DNA from: Thalassocella blandensis
GTDB lineage: Bacteria; Pseudomonadota; Gammaproteobacteria; Pseudomonadales; Cellvibrionaceae
Length of the DNA: 64,000 nucleotides
Direction of reading: 5' to 3'
NCBI GenBank assembly: GCA_902141825.1
Contig: CABFPG010000005.1
Span: forward strand, 248,001 to 312,000
Below, piece by piece: positions 7,568 through 19,556 of the stretch (its first letter is position 1; every line of letters begins with the position of its first letter). Under the pieces are notes generated by a model. The model saw only the letters and a program-made list of their open reading frames with translations, made no database searches and was not told where the DNA came from. A program made the position numbers and the translations under genes.

Positions 7568-9325
7568 ATGGCTATGGATCGTAGAAAGTTTATTCAAATA
7601 TTTGGTGGTTCCTTGTTAACGCCTTTTGTGTTGAATTCTCCTGCACAAGGTAATGCGTTGTCGAAATTAACACTCGAGGGTAAAAACTTTTCTCTCAATG
7701 CAAAAGTTGAGGCAGAAGGATTACATCAAGCCAGCCACTTTTCGCAGACAAATGCTGAAAGTGTTTTTGATTTGTCGGTGGCTTCTGGTGATCCTTCCGA
7801 AAGCGGTGTTATTTTATGGACTCACATTCACGAAAGTGAATATGATGGCCTTTCCTCTTTGTTTTTCCAGGTGTCAAGGGTGGAAGATTTTTCCGTGGTT
7901 GAAATGGAAGGGCAGGTGTTGGCTAGCGATTTTTCTGCGGAGCGGGACTATACAGTTAAACTGGATTTGCATGGACTTTTACAAGCTGGAAGTACCTATT
8001 TTTACCGCTTTGTGTATCGTAATACTGTTAGCCGCACTGGGCGTTGCAAAACCTTGCCAAGAGAGGATCAAGCGCTCGAAAGTCTGCGTATAGCGGTGTT
8101 GACTTGCCAAGACTATACCACTGGTTTTTTCAATGCTTATCACCATCTGGCGATGGAAGAGCTTGATTTTGTGGTGCATCTTGGTGATTTTATTTATGAG
8201 TATGCACAGTATGTTGGTTTTGAACATGCATTGGTAAGGTCGTTGTCATTACCCAGTGGCGAAAATGTAGCGTTTAGTCTGGAAGATTATCGCTACATCT
8301 ACCGAAAGTTCCGGGAAGATAAAAACCTGCAATTGGCAATGGAGCGGCACACATTTATTATTACCTGGGACGATCATGAAACGGCAAATGATGTCTACTG
8401 GGATTATCTGCGAGATACTCTGGGGGCGCCAGATCACCCTTTTAGCACTGATCCAGTTTTCGATCGTGACCCAGATTTATTGCGTCAGTTAAAACTGGAT
8501 GCACAGAGAGCCTGGTTGGAATTTGTGCCCGCGCGGATTCAATTGGATGAAAGTGCTGAGCATCCACACGATTTTCTAAAAATCTATCGCAGTTTTAAAA
8601 TTGGCAATCTGGTCGAATTGTTTATGACGGACAGTCGTACATATCGCTCGGAACAGCCTTGTAAGGACGGAACCGCGTGGGAAAACTGGACGTGTAAGGA
8701 TTATGAGGCGGAAACGCAAACCATGTTGGGCCAGGAGCAAAAGCAGTGGTTGATTGATGGCTTGACGCAATCAAAGGCGCGTTGGAAGGTCTGGGGAAAT
8801 CAGACGCTGTTGGCTCAATTAGCCGTAACCAGTCTCGGCCACCAAATCGCCTATGTGAACTATGATGCATGGGATGGCTACCAGTTCGAGCGGCAGGAAA
8901 TTATGCGGGCCGTGAAAAATAATGAGGTGGACAATTTTGTTGTTTTAACCGGGGATTTACACACAGCTATTGCCAGTTATTTAAAAATTGACTATGGCAA
9001 TATTAATAACTGGGATTACAGTAATTTAGTTGGAATAGAAGTGATGACTCCTTCGATAACTTCGCCAAATCTGCAAGACAATATCGCCAATGCTGTGAAC
9101 ATTAATGATGATCTACGCGCACTGTTCAATAGCGGTGCACGACTTAATAATCCTCATATCAAAGACTTTAACAGTAGTATCTATGGTTATACGGTGATGG
9201 AGTTTGGACACAAGGAGCTGCGTTGGGATGTGTTTGATATTGACAAGCGTGAAGACAACCCCATGACAGAAAAGCATCTCTACCGCAGCTTTCGATATAA
9301 TCCAAATTGGATGTGGATATACTAA
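7568..9325 (+). CDS. phoD: PhoD-like alkaline phosphatase/phosphodiesterase, Tat-exported
   Basis: 585 residues. The N-terminus M-D-R-R-K-F-I-Q with a following hydrophobic stretch is a Tat signal, fitting PhoD enzymes, which are exported folded with metal. Motifs of the PhoD metallophosphatase fold are visible: V-A-S-G-D-P near residue 72, L-T-C-Q-D-Y about 178, H-L-G-D-F-I-Y-E about 200, W-D-D-H-E about 262, and L-T-G-D-L-H about 460. It cleaves phosphomono- or diesters in the periplasm, probably with Ca/Fe. A second in-frame ATG two codons later is an alternative start. Isolated gene. Confidence 0.93.
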   Translation: MAMDRRKFIQIFGGSLLTPFVLNSPAQGNALSKLTLEGKNFSLNAKVEAEGLHQASHFSQTNAESVFDLSVASGDPSESGVILWTHIHESEYDGLSSLFFQVSRVEDFSVVEMEGQVLASDFSAERDYTVKLDLHGLLQAGSTYFYRFVYRNTVSRTGRCKTLPREDQALESLRIAVLTCQDYTTGFFNAYHHLAMEELDFVVHLGDFIYEYAQYVGFEHALVRSLSLPSGENVAFSLEDYRYIYRKFREDKNLQLAMERHTFIITWDDHETANDVYWDYLRDTLGAPDHPFSTDPVFDRDPDLLRQLKLDAQRAWLEFVPARIQLDESAEHPHDFLKIYRSFKIGNLVELFMTDSRTYRSEQPCKDGTAWENWTCKDYEAETQTMLGQEQKQWLIDGLTQSKARWKVWGNQTLLAQLAVTSLGHQIAYVNYDAWDGYQFERQEIMRAVKNNEVDNFVVLTGDLHTAIASYLKIDYGNINNWDYSNLVGIEVMTPSITSPNLQDNIANAVNINDDLRALFNSGARLNNPHIKDFNSSIYGYTVMEFGHKELRWDVFDIDKREDNPMTEKHLYRSFRYNPNWMWIY

Positions 9326-9422
9326 GCTGTATTCTGCGGCTGAACCGATCCTCCACATCGGATTCCCCTACCTACATCGCTAGCGCGGTTGGCTGCCGCG
9401 CTCCTGGTTTCATTAGACGCTT

Positions 9423-9450
9423 CCATTCTGTCGTATTTGTGACAGAATGG
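9423..9450 (+). terminator. Hairpin after phoD
   Basis: CCATTCTGTC (9423-9432) pairs perfectly with GACAGAATGG (9441-9450), followed by ctttctattg. The T-run is weak. Position about 100 nt past the phoD stop fits a terminator. Confidence 0.55.
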
Positions 9451-9674
9451 CTTTCTATTGTCTGTCACGCTAACGTGCAGTGGGTGGCGATTTCCCAGGA
9501 ATTGCAAGGCCTTTTTGATAGGTTGCTGGGTTGAAAGGTTGAAAGATCTTTTTCTTGAAGCCCTCGCTGCAACGCTTTGCCAAAAACTCGGCAAGCAATA
9601 GCTGGGAGAAAGGCTATAGGCAAGAGTCATTGTCCCGACTACAAAAACATCGTCTAGTGATGCAGGTTGTCATT

Positions 9675-10673
9675 ATGGAGTTTACATTTTTAGGCACCTC
9701 AGCGGGTGTGCCTACCAAACAGCGTAATGTTTCAGCGCTTGTTATTAAACATGTCGCCAGTAAGCGTTGGTGTCTGGTGGATTGTGGTGAAGCAACACAG
9801 CACCAGTTATTGCACGTCCCGTATTCGTTAATAAACCTGGATACTATTTTTATTACGCATGTTCATGGTGATCACTGTTATGGATTGCCTGGATTAATTG
9901 CTTCTGCTGCGATGGCGGGAAGGACTCAGGACCTCAACATCGTGGCACCAAAAGGCATCGAAGAATTTGTACGCACAACTATCACCTGTACAGATATGCA
10001 CTTGCCTTTTGCCTTGCATTTCATTGGTGTGGAGACATTAGTGAACATCCGCGTAAAGAGTGGGTTCAAAGTAACTGCGATAGCGCTATCACATCGCGTT
10101 CCCTCTTATGCGTATCGCTTTGAAGAGCTGGTGAAGGACAAGCATCTTGATACAGAAAAATTATATCGGGATGGTGTGCCTCAAGGAGAGTTGTGGGGTG
10201 AGGTGCTCAAGAATACTAAGTTATTGTTGGGGGATGGCAGAGAGCTGCAGTGCGAGGATTATATACTGCCAATGCGAGAGCCTCGCAGCATCGTTGTTGG
10301 TGGTGACAATGATATGCCCGGTTTGTTGATGGACGCTTGCGAGCACTCACAGGTGCTCATTCATGAGGCGACTTATACTCAGGAAATCAGTGACAGGGTC
10401 GGACGTGGACCGCGCCACAGCTCTGCGAAAGATGTAGCGGAGTTTGCTGAAAAGTCCGCGTTAAAAAATTTGGTGTTGACACATTTTAGTGCGCGTTATC
10501 ATCATCCGGACATAACCAAGAGTTCCTCGATTACTGTGCTCCACGATGAGGCTGTCGAAAGTTATGCCGGTAATTTATTCTTAGCCGAGGATTTTGCCAA
10601 CTTTCAGTTGGATAAAGATGGAATATTATCGTACAAACAAAAATACTATGACCGAAACAAAAGTATTGAATGA
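9675..10673 (+). CDS. rnz: Ribonuclease Z-type metallo-beta-lactamase-fold nuclease
   Basis: 332 residues from the ATG at 9675. The frame is open further upstream, but the conserved RNase Z N-terminus (M-E-F-T-F-L-G-T-S-A-G-V-P-T-K-x-R-N) begins exactly here. The metal-binding motif T-H-V-H-G-D-H is at residues 61-67. G-G-D-N-D and H-E-A-T-Y lie further on, and a late H-F-S-A-R-Y supplies the last ligand region. It matures tRNA 3' ends, or degrades RNA more generally in bacteria with CCA-encoded tRNAs. Its stop overlaps the next start (ATGA), coupling it to the RlaP-like gene. The 349 bp upstream (9326-9674) contain only the phoD hairpin. Confidence 0.9.
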   Translation: MEFTFLGTSAGVPTKQRNVSALVIKHVASKRWCLVDCGEATQHQLLHVPYSLINLDTIFITHVHGDHCYGLPGLIASAAMAGRTQDLNIVAPKGIEEFVRTTITCTDMHLPFALHFIGVETLVNIRVKSGFKVTAIALSHRVPSYAYRFEELVKDKHLDTEKLYRDGVPQGELWGEVLKNTKLLLGDGRELQCEDYILPMREPRSIVVGGDNDMPGLLMDACEHSQVLIHEATYTQEISDRVGRGPRHSSAKDVAEFAEKSALKNLVLTHFSARYHHPDITKSSSITVLHDEAVESYAGNLFLAEDFANFQLDKDGILSYKQKYYDRNKSIE

Positions 10674-11506
10674 CAAAAAATAAATACAACGACATCACCC
10701 GTTCAGACTGTAGTGAAATTGCTTGGCAAAAACGGCAGCAGATAGAAGAAATGCTTGACGGCGTGGAGCGGCGCCATGGTGTGTATGTGCTACTGGCAAT
10801 TGAAAATGGTAGCCGGGCTTATGGCTTTGCCTCAGCATTGAGTGATTATGACGTCCGTTTTATTTATCATCACTCACCTGGTTGGTATGTCAGTGCATTT
10901 TCCCAGCGTGATAATATCAGCCTCGCGCCTGTTCATGATATTGATGCTGCCGGATGGGATATCGCAAAGTTTATTCGCCTTTTGTATCGTGGCAATGCCA
11001 CCACCTATGAGTGGTTAAACTCCCCCATAATTTACCGTTGCGATACAGAAAAGTTACGAATCTTGCAAAGCTTGGCTGGCAAAGTTTTTAATCCTGAAGC
11101 GACTTTTCGTCATTATCTGGCACTGGCAACGAAAAGATTTAATGATTCCCGTGAAAACCCTAAAAAGTTTTTGCACTTGTTGCGATCGCTGCTGAGTGCA
11201 AAATACATCGCTGAGAAACACTCGCCGCCGCCAATGAGCTTCGAAGCGCTTGTGCAAGAATATCTAACCCCGGCACTTCGTCGAGATGCAGATAAAGTGT
11301 TGCGTGAAAAAATTTGCGTTGGAATGGCTGAAGAAAAATCTACGCCAGATACAACTTTAGATGTGGTTTCTTCTGTGTTGTGGCATTTTGCAGAAACTTG
11401 TGTGAATGAATTAGCCTCAACTACATTTCAATGCAGACGAGAAGGTGATAGTGAGGTTTTTGATGATGCAATGCGAGCAGTTATTGGCATACATTCAGAT
11501 AACTAA
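10670..11506 (+). CDS. RlaP-type predicted nucleotidyltransferase
   Basis: 278 residues, matching the nucleotidyltransferase family called RlaP (Pfam PF10127). The catalytic signature is I-E-N-G-S-R-A-Y-G-F-A-S-x(2)-S-D-Y-D-V-R near residues 43-62: G-S followed by a D-x-D pair that binds metal. RlaP proteins are often encoded near RNA repair or RNA-processing genes, and here the gene overlaps rnz by 4 bp. That suggests a role in RNA end metabolism, but the substrate is unknown. Signature firm; function inferred from context. Confidence 0.8.
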   Translation: MTKNKYNDITRSDCSEIAWQKRQQIEEMLDGVERRHGVYVLLAIENGSRAYGFASALSDYDVRFIYHHSPGWYVSAFSQRDNISLAPVHDIDAAGWDIAKFIRLLYRGNATTYEWLNSPIIYRCDTEKLRILQSLAGKVFNPEATFRHYLALATKRFNDSRENPKKFLHLLRSLLSAKYIAEKHSPPPMSFEALVQEYLTPALRRDADKVLREKICVGMAEEKSTPDTTLDVVSSVLWHFAETCVNELASTTFQCRREGDSEVFDDAMRAVIGIHSDN

Positions 11507-11548
11507 GCGCTACGCCAACAGTTCGATGATCGAGTTAAGGAGAGTAAA

Positions 11549-12148
11549 ATGAAAATTTACGGTGATAAAATTTCGGGGAATTGTTACAAAATACAATTGG
11601 TGTGTCACTTATTAAAGCTGGATTACGAATGGGTGGATGTTGATGTTGTCAGTGGAGGTGCACGGACTCCAGATTTTGTGGCTAAAAACCCTAACGCTAA
11701 AGTGCCATTGCTGGCGTTGGATGATGGGCGTTTTTTGTCAGAATCAAATGCGATCATCAATTTTCTTGCGGTGGATTCTGCATTGCTGCCGAAGGATGTT
11801 TTTACTCTGGCGAAAGTCCAGCAGTGGCAGTTCTTCGAGCAGTACAGCCATGAGCCATTTATTGCTGTTGCGCGTTTTATTAATAAATTTCAGGGGATGC
11901 CGGAGTCGCGACGTGATGAATACCTAAGTAAGCACGAAGGTGGCTACAAAGCTCTGCAGGTGATGGAAGATCAGCTGCAGCAAACACGGTATTTAGTGGG
12001 TGAGGCGTTTACGGTGGCAGATGTTGCGCTGTATGCCTACACTCATGTGGCTCATGAAGGAGGATTTAGCTTGGCGAACTATCCTCAAATTCAACGCTGG
12101 ATAAAGGATATAGAGTCGTTGGATAATTTTGTTGCAATGGGACGATAA
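11549..12148 (+). CDS. Glutathione S-transferase family protein
   Basis: 199 residues. The N-terminal thioredoxin-like half carries N-P-N-A-K-V-P-L-L-A-L-D-D-G with the cis-Pro, followed by L-x-E-S-N-A-I-I-N-F-L-A, the gamma-glutamyl-binding segment. The C-terminal half is the all-helical GST domain with V-A-D-V-A-L-Y-A-Y around residue 155. The ribosome site aaggaga is 7 nt from the ATG. It probably conjugates glutathione to electrophiles in the cytoplasm; no specific substrate can be deduced. Confidence 0.9.
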   Translation: MKIYGDKISGNCYKIQLVCHLLKLDYEWVDVDVVSGGARTPDFVAKNPNAKVPLLALDDGRFLSESNAIINFLAVDSALLPKDVFTLAKVQQWQFFEQYSHEPFIAVARFINKFQGMPESRRDEYLSKHEGGYKALQVMEDQLQQTRYLVGEAFTVADVALYAYTHVAHEGGFSLANYPQIQRWIKDIESLDNFVAMGR

Positions 12149-12202
12149 AGCGCCTGAGTCGGGAATCAAAGCTTCAAAAGTAAAACTTCAAAAACCAAGC
12201 CA

Positions 12203-12240
12203 CAAAACACAGGCTCTAGGGGTGTAGCATTTGTGTTTTG
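12203..12240. terminator. Possible bidirectional terminator between convergent GST and thiF genes
   Basis: CAAAACACA (12203-12211) pairs with TGTGTTTTG (12232-12240). It overlaps the last codons of the thiF-like gene. Flanks are A-rich on one side and T-rich on the other, but no clean U-run is present. Confidence 0.35.
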
Positions 12241-13328
12241 CTGGCGTGTTTTAGCCACGCGAGGAGCCCTCCATCAAGGCTAACGGCTTGTAATCCGCAC
12301 GCTTGTAAATGTTGTGCCGCTTGCTCACTGCGCGATCCACTTTGGCAGTAACAAATATATTGTCGGTTTTTTTCCCAGTGATTATTCGAATCGGTCAGCG
12401 TTAAAATTTCCTGCAGGGGAATATGTTGTCCTCCAATATTAAAGCCCAGGCGTTCTGCTTCTGTCCGAACATCAATAACCGTGGTATTGGCTCGTTCGCG
12501 GTGCAGGTTAAAATCCAGCACAGAAATGCTCTGCTGCTGCACTTCGGCACACATTTGAGGGGATGAAAATTTCCCCTTCTCTCCTGTCTGACAAAAACAT
12601 TGTGGATCGATAGCGAGTTGAATTTTTTGCACACTGAGTTTTAACGCGTCAAATAACAATAAACGATTTTCTAACTCAAGGGGCAAGTCCGATAGATATT
12701 TTATCGCTTCGTTCGCTTCAAATAGTCCAAGCAAGCCCGGTAGTACGCCGATTACGCCTGCCGTATTGCAATCAGGCGCGGATTCGGGGGGCGCTGGGAA
12801 TAAACAGCGGAAGCAAGCATGCCCCGGTGTGAATAGGGCGCATTGTCCAGAATACTGATGGATGCTGGCATAAAGCCAGGCAACTTTTTGACGAACGCAC
12901 ACATCATTGATGAGGTAGCGAGTGTTAAAATTGTCTGTACAATCCAACACTAGTGAGGTGTTCTGATCGATTAGTGCTTCATGCTTTGGCTGAAAAAAAT
13001 CGGGGATGGCGTCTATGTGTATATGCGGATTCAAAGCCAGCATATGGTGTTTTGCTTGCAAAGCTTTAGCGTGACCTACATCGTTCTGATTAAAAATAAC
13101 CTGCCGCTGTAAATTCGTTTCATCGACGGTATCACCGTCGAATATAGTGAACTTTCCTACTCCTGCAGCTGCCAGGTACAGCGCGACGGGCGCTCCTAAT
13201 CCGCCCATACCAACAATGACGACATGCGACTGTTTAAGTTTTGTTTGTCCTGCAGCACCAAAGTTTGGCAGTTGAATATGGCGGCTGTAGCGCAACCATT
13301 CTTGCTGGGTAAAAATCGTTTCAGTCAT
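12216..13328 (-). CDS. thiF: ThiF/MoeB-type adenylyltransferase fused to a rhodanese domain
   Basis: 370 residues from the ATG at 13326-13328; an in-frame GTG at 13340 is an alternative. The E1-like domain has G-M-G-G-L-G-A-P near residue 38 and D-x-D-E-T-N-L-Q-R-Q about 68. C-F-R-C supplies part of the zinc site. The C-terminal ~100 residues form a rhodanese domain with the active-site loop C-Q-S-G-S-R-S. It activates the C-terminal Gly-Gly of ThiS by adenylation so that sulfur can be loaded. The fused rhodanese could carry the persulfide. Last gene of the thi operon. MoeB/MoeZ function cannot be excluded. Confidence 0.85.
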   Translation of the reverse strand: MTETIFTQQEWLRYSRHIQLPNFGAAGQTKLKQSHVVIVGMGGLGAPVALYLAAAGVGKFTIFDGDTVDETNLQRQVIFNQNDVGHAKALQAKHHMLALNPHIHIDAIPDFFQPKHEALIDQNTSLVLDCTDNFNTRYLINDVCVRQKVAWLYASIHQYSGQCALFTPGHACFRCLFPAPPESAPDCNTAGVIGVLPGLLGLFEANEAIKYLSDLPLELENRLLLFDALKLSVQKIQLAIDPQCFCQTGEKGKFSSPQMCAEVQQQSISVLDFNLHRERANTTVIDVRTEAERLGFNIGGQHIPLQEILTLTDSNNHWEKNRQYICYCQSGSRSEQAAQHLQACGLQAVSLDGGLLAWLKHASKTQMLHP

Positions 13329-13404
13329 GATGTTAGTCACTGCTTTTGAATACTCGCCACCGTTGTTGAGTTTGACCGTAAATTCAGGGAATTGCTCAAC
13401 CTCA

Positions 13405-14937
13405 TCAAGAGATAAGTTGTAACAATTTCACAGCGGTTTGTTCTGGCTGTTCTGCCTGGGTGATTGCTGTAATCATGGCTATGCCATCCGGCTCTTGCGC
13501 AATAATATCTTCAATATTGTGCAGGTGAATTCCGCCTATTGCCACAAGCGGGTAACGCAAAGTTTCTCGCCAGTATGCCAGACCCTTCGGTCCATGTGGA
13601 ACCCATGGCATTTTTTTTGTGTTGGTATGATACACCGGGCCACAAGCAATATACGAAGGGCGAAAGGTAAGGGCTCGTGCGACTTCGTAGTGGCAATGTG
13701 TGCTAATGCCCAGGCGGAGTCCCGCCGCTTTTATTGCCTGAATGTCGGCACTGTCCAGGTCTTCTTGCCCCAGGTGTACACCGTAAGCCCCAAATTCTAT
13801 AGCCAGTTCCCAGTAGTCGTTTACGAATAGTCGGCAATTCCATTGCTTTGCCAGCTTAACGGCCTGCGCGATTTGCTCTGCGAGTTGCGCCTTGAGTAAA
13901 TCTTTTACACGTAGCTGAATGGTGGTGATACCAATCGGCAGCAATCGGGCCATCCATTCAACGCTGTCAACAACCGGGTATAAGCCCAGTGGTGCGCATT
14001 CGCCATGAGGTCGCTGCGTAGGTGGGCTTGCGCAGAACATCGGCGATGCGCCTTTTTTTGCTGCGTGTGTCTGGTTGCTGTAAAGCAGTGGTATATGTTT
14101 TTGCGAGGTTGGAAAATGGGTAATAAATGCCGGCCCCGCTTGTTCGTGTAGTGCGTAAGCCTGATCCAGCCCCTGATTAATCGCCATTTTTCCGATGACG
14201 CAGGCATCTGCGACGCTATACCCCAGTGCGAGAGCCGAAGCAATGCTGGAAGCTAAGGTGCAACCGGTGCCTCGGGTATTGTGATTATGTCGGCGTGGGC
14301 TTTCCAGCCAAAAACTGTGCGTGCCATCGGTAAAATAATCTTTTGCGCTGAGAGGTGAGTGTGGACCGTGTCCCCCTTTCAAAAAAACGCACTTGGCTCC
14401 GAGTGATAGGAGTATTTGAGCTGCGTGCGGTATATCGTCCTCATTAACAATACTGTGTTCAGACAAACTCTCTGCTTCTGCTGTATTCGGTGTAACTATA
14501 TCGCAGTGGGCAAGTAGATCGCGCATGGCCTGGAGTTGTTCAGCACTGTTGCGATGTGAATGAAGAGTTTCACCGCTGCTGGCGATCATCACCGGATCAA
14601 AAACCACTTTTGCTGCTGTGGAGTGTATGTTCGATATTAGAGATGCAATTTGTGACGGAGAAATGACTAAGCCTATTTTGATAGCCGCGATGTTACGCTC
14701 AAGGTTAATCTTCAATTGCTTGGTAAATACCGCATCGTCAACAGCGTGAATGCCGTGAACACCGTGTTGATTTTGCGCTGTATTTGCGCTGATTACATTT
14801 AAGGGGTGACAACCCATGGCGAGTATGGATGCGTTGTCACGTTGAATCCCGGCCAGACCTGAAGAATCGCTGCCGGCTACAACAAGTACGCTGGGTCTGG
14901 TGGTGACGGAATGATCTGAGTTTGGAGGTGTTTGCAT
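13405..14937 (-). CDS. thiDE: Bifunctional HMP(-P) kinase / thiamine-phosphate synthase (ThiD-ThiE fusion)
   Basis: 510 residues. Residues ~15-270 are ThiD, with A-G-S-D-S-S-G-L-A-G-I-Q at 21-32 and the ATP-binding C-terminal T-R-G-T-G-C-T-L-A-S-S-I-A. Residues ~320-505 are ThiE, with Y-P-V-V-D, R-L-F-V-N-D-Y-W, G-V-H-L-G-Q-E-D-L and a late A-I-G-G-I. ThiD makes HMP-PP, and ThiE joins it to the thiazole phosphate made by ThiG. The ThiD Q-x-D segment reads Q-R-D instead of the usual Q-A-D, and ThiE has H-L-G-Q-E-D as usual. It starts 4 nt after the thiG stop. Confidence 0.93.
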   Translation of the reverse strand: MQTPPNSDHSVTTRPSVLVVAGSDSSGLAGIQRDNASILAMGCHPLNVISANTAQNQHGVHGIHAVDDAVFTKQLKINLERNIAAIKIGLVISPSQIASLISNIHSTAAKVVFDPVMIASSGETLHSHRNSAEQLQAMRDLLAHCDIVTPNTAEAESLSEHSIVNEDDIPHAAQILLSLGAKCVFLKGGHGPHSPLSAKDYFTDGTHSFWLESPRRHNHNTRGTGCTLASSIASALALGYSVADACVIGKMAINQGLDQAYALHEQAGPAFITHFPTSQKHIPLLYSNQTHAAKKGASPMFCASPPTQRPHGECAPLGLYPVVDSVEWMARLLPIGITTIQLRVKDLLKAQLAEQIAQAVKLAKQWNCRLFVNDYWELAIEFGAYGVHLGQEDLDSADIQAIKAAGLRLGISTHCHYEVARALTFRPSYIACGPVYHTNTKKMPWVPHGPKGLAYWRETLRYPLVAIGGIHLHNIEDIIAQEPDGIAMITAITQAEQPEQTAVKLLQLIS

Positions 14938-14941
14938 GAAG

Positions 14942-15739
14942 TTAGGTCTCTTGATGCCAGAAAGGCGTGCCTATGACGGGCGTGCTGGGTTGCGCTAGAT
15001 CTCGAGCGTGCATGAGCCCAGCTTCATAGCCGTTTCTTCCTGCCAGTAACGCATGCTTGAATGCAGTGGCCATGACCACAGGATCGCTGGCGGAGGCGAT
15101 CGCGGTATTTAATAACACCGCATCGTATCCCAGTTCCATCGCCTGAGCAGCATGAGAGGGTGCACCGATGCCGGCGTCAACAATCAGAGTAATTTGGGGT
15201 AAGCGTTCGCGTAGCACTTTTAGTGCATAAGGATTCATTAGACCTCGGCCTGTGCCTATGGGAGCTCCCCAGGGCATGAGTATTCGACAGCCGGCTTCCA
15301 CCAGCTTTTCACATAACACTAAATCATCAGTGCAGTAGGGAAAGACTTCAAAACCTTGTTGGATAAGCTCTCGAGTTGCTTCGACTAATGCGAAAGGGTC
15401 TGGTTGTAAATTGTATTCATCACCAATCACCTCGAGTTTAATCCAGTGGGTGTTAAATAATTCACGAGCCATCTGCGCCGTTGTAACTGCTTCTTTCACT
15501 GAATGACAGCCAGCAGTATTGGGCAGAATATTCAACTGCAACGAAGCCAGTAAGTGCCAGAAATCCTGCCCTCCTTGTTGTTGTGGGTTCTGACGGCGCA
15601 ATGACACGGTCACGACTTCCGCTTGTGAAGCTTTAATGCTTTCGAGCATAAGCTGGGGCGAAGAATAAAGTGCAGAGCCAATTAACAAGCGGCTAGTAAG
15701 CACTTTGTCGGCTAATTGCCATTGGTGAGCTGGCAGCAT
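14942..15739 (-). CDS. thiG: Thiazole synthase
   Basis: 265 residues from the ATG at 15737-15739. The frame is open 31 codons further, but GGGAGGT at the end of thiS is a proper ribosome site for this start. TIM-barrel enzyme that forms thiazole phosphate from deoxyxylulose phosphate, dehydroglycine and ThiS-thiocarboxylate. The Schiff-base Lys is in W-I-K-L-E-V-I-G. The phosphate-binding segment [11 protein letters not shown] and the C-terminal [10 protein letters not shown] are present. Partners in the same operon are ThiS, ThiO and the ThiF-like protein. Confidence 0.96.
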   Translation of the reverse strand: MLPAHQWQLADKVLTSRLLIGSALYSSPQLMLESIKASQAEVVTVSLRRQNPQQQGGQDFWHLLASLQLNILPNTAGCHSVKEAVTTAQMARELFNTHWIKLEVIGDEYNLQPDPFALVEATRELIQQGFEVFPYCTDDLVLCEKLVEAGCRILMPWGAPIGTGRGLMNPYALKVLRERLPQITLIVDAGIGAPSHAAQAMELGYDAVLLNTAIASASDPVVMATAFKHALLAGRNGYEAGLMHARDLAQPSTPVIGTPFWHQET

Positions 15740-15740
15740 C

Positions 15741-15947
15741 TTAACCTCCCTGCATTGGTGATAATATTTCGATGCGATCACCATCCTGCAATTGTGTTTC
15801 AGCATAACGGGTTTTAGGTACAAAGCTTTCATTTATTGCGATAGCAAATGTTGAAGTGGGCGCAATGGTTTCTTCTGTTAGAAGCTGTGTGAGTAGGAGG
15901 TTCTCTCTCAGTGTTTTTACTTCATCATTGATAAATACTTTTATCAT
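15741..15947 (-). CDS. thiS: Sulfur carrier protein ThiS
   Basis: 68 residues, ubiquitin-like fold, ending S-P-M-Q-G-G. The Gly-Gly tail is adenylated and converted to the thiocarboxylate used by ThiG. Its start overlaps the thiO stop (ATGA), and its last codons contain the thiG ribosome site, so the three genes are tightly coupled. Confidence 0.95.
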   Translation of the reverse strand: MIKVFINDEVKTLRENLLLTQLLTEETIAPTSTFAIAINESFVPKTRYAETQLQDGDRIEILSPMQGG

Positions 15948-17077
15948 AAGTTTTCAGCTCCTGCTGTTGATATGAACTTGGAATGGGCAGTGCTTGGAGG
16001 CGTATGCGCGACGATTTGTGTTGCAATGGAGGAAACGGCTTGGCCTTCAATAATTGCTATGGCCGCCTCAGAAAGCGAAGGCGCAATTAAAAAGCCATGA
16101 CGAAATAACCCATTGATTCGTAGTAAACCGTCCTGTTGATATAGGCGGGGCAAATTATCTGGCAATGCCGGCCGGCAATTGACTCGTGTTTCAATAATGC
16201 TGGCTTCTGCGAATCTGGCATCGATGCTATAGGCCGCGGACAGAAGCTCCAGTGCTGAACGCACAGTGATCGGGTGTTGATAATCACTTTCAATCTGTGT
16301 TGCCCCAATTACAAAGTGCTGGTTTGCGCGAGGCACGATATAAATTCGGTAGCGTGGATGCATCAATCTTACCAAATGACGAAGTTCTACTTCGGGTGCG
16401 TGAAGCCAGATGACTTCTCCACGAACGCCACGCAAAGTTGGTATTTCGACTTTCGCACCAAGACCTCTGGTATCCACCGCCCAGTCAAATGACCATTGCT
16501 GTTGATCCGAGCATATTTTGCCGGGCGTAATTTTTTTGATTTCAGTGTTTTCAATAAAATGACATCCGGATTGTTCGAGTCTGTCTGCCAGTGCGGACAA
16601 TACCAGAGGCGGAGATAGCCAGGCTTCGCTTGCAATAAAATGTGCGTGCTTAAACCTTGTTCCAAGAGTGCTATTTTTTTCGTGCAGCTGATATTGGTTC
16701 AGCACTTGAATGCTATCCTGCAATGACGGCAATCTGGCGAGCTGGCGATGAAAGTTCAACAGATCGGCATGATCCTGATGATGTGCCAGAATCAAGCTTC
16801 CCTTCTGTTGGAAATCGACATCCGCACCCAGGCTGGAAACAATAGCAGGCCACAAAGTTAAAGCGTGTTGACCGAGTTCAACGATAAGTGCATCGCTGCC
16901 ATCGGCTTCTGAAACTGGTGTCAGCATACCCGCTGCGGTGTACGCTGCCGCCTCGCCATTGCCCTTGGCTTTTTTAATCGTGCCGCGTTCGAACAGCGTA
17001 ATGCGATGACCACGCTGGGAAAGCTGCCACGCGAGCAGCCGTCCCATAATCCCGGCACCGACGATACCTATATTCAT
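15944..17077 (-). CDS. thiO: Glycine oxidase ThiO
   Basis: 377 residues of the DAO family. The FAD motif V-G-A-G-I-M-G-R-L is at residues 5-13. A-A-G-M-L-T-P-V-S-E-A-D follows near 48-60, and G-A-T-Q-I-E-S-D-Y and the R-H-G-F-L-I-A-P end motif lie toward the C-terminus. It oxidises glycine to dehydroglycine for ThiG using O2, which implies aerobic thiazole synthesis; no ThiH is seen. It follows thiC by 10 nt. Confidence 0.94.
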   Translation of the reverse strand: MNIGIVGAGIMGRLLAWQLSQRGHRITLFERGTIKKAKGNGEAAAYTAAGMLTPVSEADGSDALIVELGQHALTLWPAIVSSLGADVDFQQKGSLILAHHQDHADLLNFHRQLARLPSLQDSIQVLNQYQLHEKNSTLGTRFKHAHFIASEAWLSPPLVLSALADRLEQSGCHFIENTEIKKITPGKICSDQQQWSFDWAVDTRGLGAKVEIPTLRGVRGEVIWLHAPEVELRHLVRLMHPRYRIYIVPRANQHFVIGATQIESDYQHPITVRSALELLSAAYSIDARFAEASIIETRVNCRPALPDNLPRLYQQDGLLRINGLFRHGFLIAPSLSEAAIAIIEGQAVSSIATQIVAHTPPSTAHSKFISTAGAENL

Positions 17078-17087
17078 GCCTTAGTGC

Positions 17088-19556
<2,469 letters not shown>

